From Nitrospirota bacterium (GTDB taxonomy: Bacteria; Nitrospirota; Thermodesulfovibrionia; Thermodesulfovibrionales; SM23-35), in contig JAOUJR010000095.1 in assembly GCA_029883145.1 (NCBI GenBank), forward strand, positions 1 to 6,579: a DNA stretch of 6,579 nucleotides. Direction: 5' to 3'. Under the pieces are notes generated by a model. It saw only the letters and a program-made list of their open reading frames with translations, did no database searches and was not told the origin of the DNA. A program made the translations under genes and the position numbers. Of this stretch, positions 1-5,538 are shown one piece after another. The first letter of the stretch is position 1. Each line of letters starts with the position of its first letter.

Positions 1-1
1 A

Positions 2-451
2 CCAGAGGAACGGCTAAAAAAACTTGGTATAGAACTTTTAGAAGCACCAACTCCTCTTGGCTCTTATATTCCTGTGGTGAGAACCGGGAACCTTGTCTTT
101 CTGAGCGGAATACTTCCTGTAAAACAGGGGAAACTCACAAAACAGGGAAGGGTAGGTGAAGATATAAACCTCGATGAAGCAAGGGAAGAGGCAAGGACAG
201 CTACGATTAATGCGCTCTCTGTGTTGAAGGCGGATATTGGAAGTTTGGATAAGGTGAGAAGGTGCATTAAGATTACCGGTTACGTTGCTTCTGCGCCTGA
301 TTTCACAGAACAGCCAAAAGTATTGAATGCTGCTTCGGACTTGCTCCATGAAATTTTTGGTGAGGCAGGCAGACATGTGAGGGCTGCAGTGGGTGTGAAT
401 GTTCTCCCTCTCAATTCGCCTGTAGAAATAGAGTTTATTTTTGAGGTGTAG
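2..451 (+). CDS. RidA (YjgF/YER057c/UK114) family protein, 5' end missing
   Basis: The reading frame is open from the left edge (first full codon at 2) to TAG at 449-451, so the true start lies outside the window. The GTG at 74 is not the start, because residues encoded upstream (PEERLKKLGIEL, then APTPLGSYIPVVRTGN) already match the N-terminus of the longer, roughly 150-aa RidA-like subfamily. Other family features are the LVFLSGILP strand, a helix rich in Glu/Ala/Arg, and the C-terminal HVRAAVGV...LPLNSPVEIEFIFEV block, whose Arg corresponds to the conserved ligand-binding arginine of the family. Classical RidA proteins are trimers that hydrolyse reactive enamine/imine intermediates from PLP enzymes. 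This subfamily is less well characterised, so the substrate is unknown. No signal peptide or membrane segment is visible in the part present. The upstream neighbour is unknown; downstream lies a palindromic element rather than a coupled gene. Confidence 0.9.
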   Translation, partial: PEERLKKLGIELLEAPTPLGSYIPVVRTGNLVFLSGILPVKQGKLTKQGRVGEDINLDEAREEARTATINALSVLKADIGSLDKVRRCIKITGYVASAPDFTEQPKVLNAASDLLHEIFGEAGRHVRAAVGVNVLPLNSPVEIEFIFEV

Positions 452-471
452 TAAAAATTGTAATGTATGAA

Positions 472-567
472 CAGGATAGAGCATTTTCGCTCATTCTCGG
501 TCGTATCGACCTCCGAGGTAAATTCTTTCTTCGAAAGAATTTAAAACCGCTCAAATACTATATCCTG
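472..567. repeat. Palindromic intergenic element with imperfect terminal inverted repeats (MITE- or REP-like candidate)
   Basis: The two ends are inverted copies: CAGGATA at 472-478 and its complement TATCCTG at 561-567. The similarity continues inward with mismatches, giving about 15 matches over the outer 19 positions. Inside are a small stem GGTCG/CGACC (499-503 with 507-511, loop TAT) and a perfect 10-bp hairpin (520-542). The element occupies most of the 136-bp gap between the ridA-like stop and the next start. It contains no ORF. It could be a non-autonomous mobile repeat, or a structured RNA or 3' end processing site of the ridA-like transcript. Only copy number elsewhere in the genome can separate these. 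Confidence 0.5.
520..542. other. Perfect 10-bp AT-rich hairpin (3-nt loop)
   Basis: AAATTCTTTC at 520-529 is followed by the loop TTC (530-532) and the exact complement GAAAGAATTT at 533-542. GGT (517-519) and ACC (546-548) can extend the stem across an AAA bulge. There is no T-tract on either side of the kind expected after an intrinsic terminator, and the stem is AT-rich. I therefore treat it as the core of the 472-567 element rather than a terminator. Confidence 0.6.
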
Positions 568-587
568 CCCCCTTATTGGTTGGATTT

Positions 588-1133
588 ATGATTGATATGC
601 AACATGACTTTTTCAACAGGAGTCTCAACTACCAAGACCAGGCTACATATAACCAAATACGCTCCATCGTAGAAATTCTTTTTCAGAAACATGATGATGA
701 ACTTCAGAGAGTGAGTGAAATTGCTCAGATGATAAAAGAAGGAGTTGAAAAGATAAGTCCTTTTATCCAGCAATGTACCGAAACAGTGTGCCCTGTCTGT
801 AAAAATATATGTTGTAGTAATAAACATGGATATTATAATCAAGAAGATATTATATATATCCATGCACTCGGGCTGAAGCCACCTGAATTTAAGTTCGGAA
901 GGAAAGAGTCAGATCCCTGTCAATTTTCATCTGTCAACGGTTGTACTCTTGAGCGGGCAGTACGTCCTTCGGGATGTAACTGGTATTTCTGCGAATCCCT
1001 GCTCAATCACATGGAAAAGATGTCTGACTACCCGGAATTTGATGAAACCCTGAGCGATGTTGCTGAACTATGGATGGAGTTAATGAGAGAGTTCGCGAAG
1101 GTACTTCACACGCTGCACTACAGGTGGGTGTGA
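588..1133 (+). CDS. Cysteine-cluster protein (YkgJ-like, putative metal binding), function unknown
   Basis: The protein is 181 aa from ATG 588. A TTG at 576 would add four residues (MVGF), and ATG 597 is also possible. I prefer 588 because ATG is the commoner codon and a weak GGTTGGA precedes it; the choice is not firm. The first 60 residues are charged and helical. A cysteine cluster follows: C63, then CPVC at 68-71 and CC at 75-76, then HGYY, ALGLKPP, DPC (C111), GC (C119) and RPSGCNWYFC (C130, C135). This layout resembles YkgJ-type zinc/iron-binding cysteine-cluster proteins, whose biochemical role is not settled. There is no signal peptide or membrane segment, so it is probably cytosolic. 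Its last 17 codons and stop overlap the convergent M48 protease gene. Metal binding is inferred from cysteine spacing only. Confidence 0.8.
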   Translation: MIDMQHDFFNRSLNYQDQATYNQIRSIVEILFQKHDDELQRVSEIAQMIKEGVEKISPFIQQCTETVCPVCKNICCSNKHGYYNQEDIIYIHALGLKPPEFKFGRKESDPCQFSSVNGCTLERAVRPSGCNWYFCESLLNHMEKMSDYPEFDETLSDVAELWMELMREFAKVLHTLHYRWV

Positions 1134-2327
1134 ATAATAAAAGGCTGCATAGAGCGGATGGGGATGAAGGTTTGCAAGGTTGTCTTTAGACAACTTTAAC
1201 AGAACACGGGTCATACTCTCGCTATTTTTTATCAGTTTCACTGCAAACATATCTGCCTCTTTTTCGAACCGCCGTGAAATATAATTGCTTAACAGAGTAA
1301 AAGGGAAAGAAATAATGCTTCCAATAAAACCCAGGATCACAAGCTTTGCAAAGAGTGTGTCAGGTTTAATCTGAAATAAATCTACAAGAAAGTCTGTTTG
1401 GAGGATTCTGAAGGAGATATAAATCCCTATCAGTGAGAGAAACTCTAAAACGATTATCTGTTTGAGTATATGTTTTTTCTTCCAGTGCCCGGCTTCGTGT
1501 GCAAGTACAGCAAGGATCTCATCATGTTTCATATTTTCAAGCAGTGTATCATAAAGGATTATCCGTTTGACTCTTCCGATGCCGGTGAAATATGCATTTG
1601 TGTGACGACTTCTTTTTGACGCATCTATCTTAAAAACCTTAGAAATCTTAATGTGTACTTTCTTCATTAATTCTTTAATCCTTTCCTCAAGTCCTTCTTC
1701 ACCAATAGGAGAAAATTTATGAAAGAGCGGTTCGATGATGTAGGGTGAGATATACATGATAAACAGACTGAAAAGCAGGAAAAACCCCCATACCCCGAGC
1801 CACCAATAATGTGGACTCAGATGAATGATCCAGAATGCAACTGATAACACAATACCCATGAGAAATGTCGAAAGAAGAGTCGATTTTATAAAGTCAATTA
1901 CCCATAATTTACAAGTGATTGTCCTGAATCCATATTTGTTTTCTATCCTGAAAGTACTATAAAGACCGAACGGGATAGAAAGGACAGTTCCTGCATAACT
2001 GAGAAGGATAAAAAATAGTGTGCCTGATACAATAAAAGGCAAACGAAGGGATGAAATCCAGGAGTTGTATAGGTTAAGCAAGCCACCAAATAGAAAAATA
2101 AGCAAAAGTATATTGTTCAACACAGATTCAATGAGATCAAGGCGACTATGTTCAAGAGTATATTCCTTTGTTTTTTTAAGGAGTTCTTCATCAATATGAC
2201 CTTCAAATCCAGAGGGGATATCTGTATCATGTTTTTTTAAATAACTAAAGTTCAAGAACCTGAGCCAATAGGCAAAGAGTATGACAAAAAGATAGCTAAT
2301 AAAAATAATTACCAGGTAGTTTTTCAT
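1080..2327 (-). CDS. M48 family zinc metallopeptidase, Ste24/CAAX-protease type
   Basis: This is a 415-aa multi-pass membrane protease, close to the usual Ste24 length. Hydrophobic segments lie near residues 3-20, 70-86, 97-120, 150-170, 176-198, 290-308 and 328-348. The M48A N-terminal block contains FRIENKYGFRTIT (127-138). The conserved NAYFTG (244-249) is followed by the catalytic zinc motif HEAGH (277-281) and the third zinc ligand in EKEAD (E355, with D359). SHPPVVQRVKYL (399-410) closes the protein as in homologs. In eukaryotes Ste24 trims prenylated CAAX proteins. Bacterial relatives are inner-membrane proteases whose substrates are mostly unknown; quality control of membrane proteins is plausible. 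ATG at 2327 gives a natural first membrane helix but has no clear Shine-Dalgarno. The gene diverges from der across 49 bp and converges on the cysteine-cluster gene. Confidence 0.93.
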   Translation of the reverse strand: MKNYLVIIFISYLFVILFAYWLRFLNFSYLKKHDTDIPSGFEGHIDEELLKKTKEYTLEHSRLDLIESVLNNILLLIFLFGGLLNLYNSWISSLRLPFIVSGTLFFILLSYAGTVLSIPFGLYSTFRIENKYGFRTITCKLWVIDFIKSTLLSTFLMGIVLSVAFWIIHLSPHYWWLGVWGFFLLFSLFIMYISPYIIEPLFHKFSPIGEEGLEERIKELMKKVHIKISKVFKIDASKRSRHTNAYFTGIGRVKRIILYDTLLENMKHDEILAVLAHEAGHWKKKHILKQIIVLEFLSLIGIYISFRILQTDFLVDLFQIKPDTLFAKLVILGFIGSIISFPFTLLSNYISRRFEKEADMFAVKLIKNSESMTRVLLKLSKDNLANLHPHPLYAAFYYSHPPVVQRVKYLRELSH

Positions 2328-2376
2328 TGATGTTTTATTGTATAAGATTCTTCATATTAGTATAAAATGAATAACT
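2328..2376. promoter_or_regulatory. Short divergent intergenic region, putative promoters for der and the M48 protease
   Basis: Only 49 bp of very AT-rich DNA lie between two divergent start codons, so control signals for both genes must sit here or inside the neighbouring coding sequence. For der, TATAAA at 2361-2366 is a possible -10 with a poor -35 (TTGTAT, 2338-2343, 17-bp spacer). That would leave only about 10 nt before ATG 2377. For the protease, TATACA on the minus strand (2344-2339) is a possible -10 lying close to ATG 2327. Neither gene has a recognisable Shine-Dalgarno, so either leader would be very short or absent. The boxes are weak matches. Confidence 0.35.
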
Positions 2377-3699
2377 ATGGCAAAACCAATCGTTGTGATC
2401 GTTGGCAGACCTAATGTGGGTAAGTCCACCCTGTTTAACAGGATGACAAAGACGTATGCTGCAATTGTTGAGGACGTCCCGGGCGTGACAAGGGACAGAA
2501 ACTATCTCGATGCAGAGTGGGAAGGCAGGGCGTTCACCGTAGTTGATACCGGAGGTTTCTATCCAGAACCTCCGGAAGACATTTTTTTGCAGATAAAAGA
2601 GCAAGCAATCTTTGCGATTGAAGAAGCAGATATTATAATACATCTTCTCGATGGTAAGGACGGTCTCACCCCATCTGATATGGAACTTGCAAATCTGCTT
2701 AGGGCTTCAGGAAAGAAGGTACTATGGGCAGTAAATAAGATTGATGCCCCTACGCGTGAAGAAAGGATTCATGATTTTTACCCGATAGGCACTGATGAAT
2801 TATGGTCCATTTCAGCTGCAACAGGATATGGTTATGGTGACTTTATGGATAAATTAATTTCTCTATTGCCTTCATATAGTGAGGAAAAGATTCATTACCC
2901 AAAGATTGCAGTAGTCGGAAGGCCGAATGTGGGCAAATCCACTTTAATAAATACACTTCTCGGAAAGAAGAGATTGATCGTCAGTCCTGTCCCGGGGACA
3001 ACAAGAGATTCCATAGATAGTATATGTACATTTTATGGAAGAAAATATCTGTTGATAGACACAGCAGGCCTAAGAAAAAAAGGAAAGGCAGGCTACTCTC
3101 TTGAGAGGTTTTCAATGGTCAGGGCACTTAAAAGTATCGAGAGATGTGATGTTGCCCTTATTGTCCTGAATGCAAGTGAGGGCATAGTTGAGCAGGACCA
3201 GAAGATAGCAGGAATTGTTGAAAGCTATGGAAAAGGTGCGGTTTTTCTGCTGAATAAGTGGGATCTCCTTGAGAGTCCTGAAGATGCATATATAATGTTG
3301 GGAAAAGAATTGGGCAGGAAGATGTGGTTTATGCACTATGCACCGCTCCTGACTATATCAGCTCTCGAGAAGAAGCGCATTACAAAAGTATTTCCGATAA
3401 TTGATGAGATAATGAAAGAGCGAAAGAAAAGGATTTCGACCGGAGAACTGAACAGGTTTTTCAGGGAAACTATGCAAAATATGCCTTTACCTAAATATAA
3501 GGGTAAGGAAATAAAGCTTTACTATGTCACTCAGGTGAACATAGAACCCCCTGTTTTTGTCTTCTTCACAAACTATCCGTCATCCTTAAAGAACGCACAA
3601 ATAAGACACATTGAAAAAGGGTTAAGGGAAAGATTTTTATTTAAGGGAACTCCAGTCAAGATTTATTTCAGAGCCAGAGAAAGGGGAAAAGGTCATTGA
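2377..3699 (+). CDS. der: Ribosome-assembly GTPase Der (EngA)
   Basis: The 440-aa protein has the family's distinctive tandem G domains and is full length. G domain 1 has the P-loop GRPNVGKS (10-17), DTGG (57-60), NKID (120-123) and SAA (146-148). G domain 2 repeats the set with GRPNVGKS (181-188), DTAG (228-231), NKWD (293-296) and SAL (328-330). A C-terminal KH-like domain (about 355-435) contains LYYVTQ and FFTNYP. Der binds the 50S subunit precursor and is needed for late large-subunit assembly; it is generally essential. It heads a plus-strand operon with yihY and a 53-aa gene. ATG 2377 matches the usual N-terminus (AKPIVVIVGRPNVGKS) although no Shine-Dalgarno precedes it. Arginine is encoded mostly by AGA/AGG: 25 of 28 codons by hand count. 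Confidence 0.98.
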   Translation: MAKPIVVIVGRPNVGKSTLFNRMTKTYAAIVEDVPGVTRDRNYLDAEWEGRAFTVVDTGGFYPEPPEDIFLQIKEQAIFAIEEADIIIHLLDGKDGLTPSDMELANLLRASGKKVLWAVNKIDAPTREERIHDFYPIGTDELWSISAATGYGYGDFMDKLISLLPSYSEEKIHYPKIAVVGRPNVGKSTLINTLLGKKRLIVSPVPGTTRDSIDSICTFYGRKYLLIDTAGLRKKGKAGYSLERFSMVRALKSIERCDVALIVLNASEGIVEQDQKIAGIVESYGKGAVFLLNKWDLLESPEDAYIMLGKELGRKMWFMHYAPLLTISALEKKRITKVFPIIDEIMKERKKRISTGELNRFFRETMQNMPLPKYKGKEIKLYYVTQVNIEPPVFVFFTNYPSSLKNAQIRHIEKGLRERFLFKGTPVKIYFRARERGKGH

Positions 3700-4520
3700 A
3701 GTATTTAACAATAATGGGGAAGAGTTTTATCGATTTTTTTAGAGATGGCGGTATAATGCTCGCAGGCTCCATCTCATACTTTGTTATGATGGCGCTGGTA
3801 CCATTCTGTCTTTTCCTTGTGGCTATATTCGGATCTGTCCTTGGATATTATCCTGGTTTTTATAAGTTCTTATCCAATAAGCTTATCACTTTTTTCCCCA
3901 CTATAACATCGGGGATTACAGGTGAACTGGGGAAACTTATTACATTTAGAGATATTGGCACGTTAAGCATTATATTATACGGAGTTCTTTCATATCAGGT
4001 TTTTTCAGCCCTTGAAAATGCATTAAATCTCATATTCAAGATACAGAAAATGAGAAGTATTTTCCGGTCTTTTATTCTGTCATTTGGTGTTGTTACGCTC
4101 ATTATTATCATGATTCTCTTTTCATTTACTGCATCATCATTCATTCCTCTGCTTAAAGCATTGAAACCTATCTTCCCTGAATTAAGGATCGGTATGATCA
4201 CAAGTTTTCTTATAGCGTATGTAGTGCCATTTTTTATGGTACTTTTTACCATTACCATGCTTTATATCCTTCTTCCGAAAACCAGGGTAAGACTTCCTCA
4301 TGCGCTTATTGGTGCTTTATTTGCCACATCATTGCAGGAAGTTGCAAAGCATCTCTTTACATGGTATGTTGGAAGTTTTGTAAAATTTGGAACAATATAT
4401 GGCTCGCTTACTACTTTTGTTGTGTTCCTCCTTTGGGTATATTATTCTACATGTATCTTTCTGATTGGTGCTGAAATAGTGCATAATCAGGAGACAGGAA
4501 GGCGCGGGTACGGAGGGTGA
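3696..4520 (+). CDS. YihY/BrkB family inner-membrane protein
   Basis: The 274-aa protein is mostly hydrophobic, with membrane segments near residues 22-48, 88-108, 127-150, 168-195, 203-223 and 237-259. Family landmarks are GGIMLAGSISYFVMMALVP near the N-terminus, LLPKTRVRLPHALIGALFAT (193-211), WYVGSFVKFGTIYGSL (223-238) and LLWVYYSTCIFLIGAE (245-260). The family was once annotated as ribonuclease BN by error and as the BrkB virulence factor; its transport or envelope role is unsettled. The preferred TTG start at 3696 overlaps the der TGA (TTGA) and has AAGGGG at 3681-3686 nine bases upstream. ATG 3714 lacks such a site but would keep every membrane segment. The overlap implies translational coupling with der. 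Confidence 0.92.
   Translation: MKYLTIMGKSFIDFFRDGGIMLAGSISYFVMMALVPFCLFLVAIFGSVLGYYPGFYKFLSNKLITFFPTITSGITGELGKLITFRDIGTLSIILYGVLSYQVFSALENALNLIFKIQKMRSIFRSFILSFGVVTLIIIMILFSFTASSFIPLLKALKPIFPELRIGMITSFLIAYVVPFFMVLFTITMLYILLPKTRVRLPHALIGALFATSLQEVAKHLFTWYVGSFVKFGTIYGSLTTFVVFLLWVYYSTCIFLIGAEIVHNQETGRRGYGG
4512..4516 (+). promoter_or_regulatory. Strong Shine-Dalgarno GGAGG for the 53-aa gene
   Basis: GGAGG ends five bases before ATG 4522 and lies within the last codons of yihY. It is the best ribosome-binding site in the window and supports translation of the small gene that follows. Confidence 0.8.
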
Positions 4521-4521
4521 C

Positions 4522-4683
4522 ATGTTTGATTTAATAGGAAAGATTGTTGAGGTACAGACAGCGGATATGATGTATGTAGGAAAACTCATAGAGATTGGAG
4601 AGGTTGACGTCCATCTCGAGTCAGAAAGCGGATGGGTTATTGTACCTGTCGAGAGAATTATGTCTATAAAGAAGAAGGATTAA
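4522..4683 (+). CDS. Small 53-aa protein, Sm/SH3-like barrel pattern, function unknown
   Basis: The sequence begins MFDLIGKIVEVQTADMMYVG, contains KLIEIGEVDVHLESESGWVI and ends VPVERIMSIKKKD. The alternation of hydrophobic residues suggests about five short beta strands. Turns at IGK, YVGKL, ESESGW and VPVERI resemble small Sm-like or SH3-like barrels. This fold is inferred from the pattern, not from a recognised family. Coding support is good: a GGAGG site five bases upstream, one base between the yihY TGA and the ATG, and a consistent amino-acid pattern. It is the third gene of the der-yihY operon. Its TAA (4681-4683) overlaps the rsmE stop on the opposite strand. It has no membrane segment or signal peptide. 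A role linked to ribosome assembly or to YihY would be guesswork from position. Confidence 0.8.
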   Translation: MFDLIGKIVEVQTADMMYVGKLIEIGEVDVHLESESGWVIVPVERIMSIKKKD

Positions 4684-5477
4684 CCCATGTCACCTAAAAG
4701 AAACTGCACTAATGTTACTGCTGAGATTGCAGCAGTTTCAGCCCTGAGAATTCTTTTACCAAAAGAAATAATAAGGAGCCCTTTTTCTTTTGCGAGAGTA
4801 ACCTCTTCTTTTGTAAAACCACCTTCAGGGCCGATGAAAAGGTAAACGGGTAAGGATGCAGGATGCAAGATACATGATGTATGATTTATAATATTTTTAT
4901 CTTGTATCGTGTATCCTGTATCATGTTTCATGAGTTTTTGAATTACCTCTGATAATTTCATCCCGCCTTCTTCATAAAAGATAAGTCCGTGAGGCGTAAG
5001 TCGTGAAGAGTGAATAGAAAAGATATCGTTAAAATTTATTGGCTCATGAACGACCGGGATCATGCTTCTTCCGGATTGTTTTGATGCCTCTTCAGCAATC
5101 TTTCTCCATCTGCTCACTTTCCTTGTCTCCCGCACCTGACTTCTTTCGGTGATTACAGGCATTATCTCTTTTACTCCAAGTTCAGTTGCTTTCTGAATAA
5201 CCATATCCATTTTCTCACCCTTGAGGAGTCCCTGCGCAAGGGTGATGTGTAGGGGAGACTCAGAATCGAAGGAGAATTTTTCCAGGACCTGAACTGTTAC
5301 CTCTTTTTTGGTAACCTGTACTATCGTTGTTCTGAAACAGTTATTATTTCCGTCAAATACAATCAGATCATCTCCTTCCCTGCATCTGAGAACAGAAGTG
5401 AGATAGCGGGCTTTTTCGCCTGTGATTGATATTTGGTCCTCTATGATTTGGGTAATTGGCAGGTATAGTCTTGGCAT
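4680..5477 (-). CDS. rsmE: 16S rRNA (uracil-1498-N3)-methyltransferase RsmE
   Basis: RsmE is a SPOUT-class, SAM-dependent enzyme that methylates N3 of U1498 in 16S rRNA. Residues 1-70 (MPRLYLPI... with RYLTSVLRCREGDDLIVFDG) form the PUA-like RNA-binding domain. The trefoil-knot methyltransferase domain carries LAQGLLKGEKMD (80-91), QKATELGV (95-102), ERSQVR (111-116), FIGPEGG (214-220) and FGKRILRAETAAISA (239-253). ATG 5477 is chosen because family members begin at MPRLYLP and AAAGAGG lies eight bases upstream. The frame stays open a further 44 codons upstream, but those residues do not look like RsmE. At 265 aa it is somewhat longer than the usual 240-250. The excess falls in two repeat-derived segments, residues about 155-164 and 182-208, while all core motifs remain intact. 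It probably lies in one transcript behind the 313-aa gene, 61 nt upstream. Confidence 0.95.
   Translation of the reverse strand: MPRLYLPITQIIEDQISITGEKARYLTSVLRCREGDDLIVFDGNNNCFRTTIVQVTKKEVTVQVLEKFSFDSESPLHITLAQGLLKGEKMDMVIQKATELGVKEIMPVITERSQVRETRKVSRWRKIAEEASKQSGRSMIPVVHEPINFNDIFSIHSSRLTPHGLIFYEEGGMKLSEVIQKLMKHDTGYTIQDKNIINHTSCILHPASLPVYLFIGPEGGFTKEEVTLAKEKGLLIISFGKRILRAETAAISAVTLVQFLLGDMG
4853..4933. repeat. Inverted pair of degenerate 7-bp repeat arrays inside rsmE
   Basis: On the plus strand the left array (4853-4887) has five units: AGGATGC twice, AAGATAC, ATGATGT and ATGATTT. After an 11-bp AT spacer (4888-4898) the right array (4899-4926) has four units: ATCTTGT, ATCGTGT, ATCCTGT and ATCATGT. 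A poorer unit, TTCATGA, follows to 4933. Read on the other strand the right units are ACANGAT, a rotation of the left pattern ANGATRY, so the arrays form a long imperfect palindrome. The N position takes all four bases while its neighbours stay fixed. The block encodes RsmE residues about 182-208, between LSEVIQ and PVYLFIGPEGG, without breaking the frame. Confidence 0.85.
4987..5014. repeat. Second degenerate 7-bp direct repeat array inside rsmE
   Basis: Four units on the plus strand are CCGTGAG, GCGTAAG, TCGTGAA and GAGTGAA. In the coding direction they read TTCACTC, TTCACGA, CTTACGC and CTCACGG. The consensus YTYACGN differs from the heptamer of the 4853-4933 array but has the same period and a similar variable position. 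It encodes RsmE residues about 155-164 (HSSRLTPHG), between DIFSI and LIFYEEGG. Four units of loose consensus are weaker evidence than the larger array, although the nearby example raises the likelihood. Confidence 0.6.
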
Positions 5478-5485
5478 TAGTTTGG

Positions 5486-5492
5486 CCTCTTT
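5486..5492 (-). promoter_or_regulatory. Shine-Dalgarno AAAGAGG that fixes the rsmE start
   Basis: On the minus strand AAAGAGG lies eight bases before ATG 5477, the start that gives the family-typical N-terminus MPRLYLP. No comparable site serves the longer open frame starting at 5609, which would also overlap the upstream gene. Confidence 0.65.
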
Positions 5493-5538
5493 AACGTAAT
5501 AGGTATACGAATTGGCTGGTCTACTCCCTGTCTCCTTA

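Noticed and set aside
74..76. GTG as start of the RidA-family protein
   Set aside because: Family-typical residues are encoded upstream to the window edge, so the gene is truncated by the window and does not start here.
38..484. 148-codon minus-strand frame opposite the ridA-like gene
   Set aside because: It is a shadow of the RidA-family coding frame, with no recognisable protein pattern.
520..542. Intrinsic terminator of the ridA-like gene
   Set aside because: The stem is AT-rich and is not followed by a T-tract on either strand.
472..567. tRNA-like layout: 7-bp outer stem with inner hairpins
   Set aside because: No T-loop consensus (GGTTCRA), no normal anticodon arm and no fitting D-loop. 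The outer stem is better explained as terminal inverted repeats.
573..863. 96-codon minus-strand frame opposite the cysteine-cluster gene
   Set aside because: It is antisense to a frame with conserved cysteine motifs; its composition looks like a random AT-rich shadow.
4853..5014. CRISPR array or coding tandem repeat
   Set aside because: The unit is 7 bp with no spacers, and a 7-bp period is out of step with codons, so it does not encode a regular short peptide repeat.
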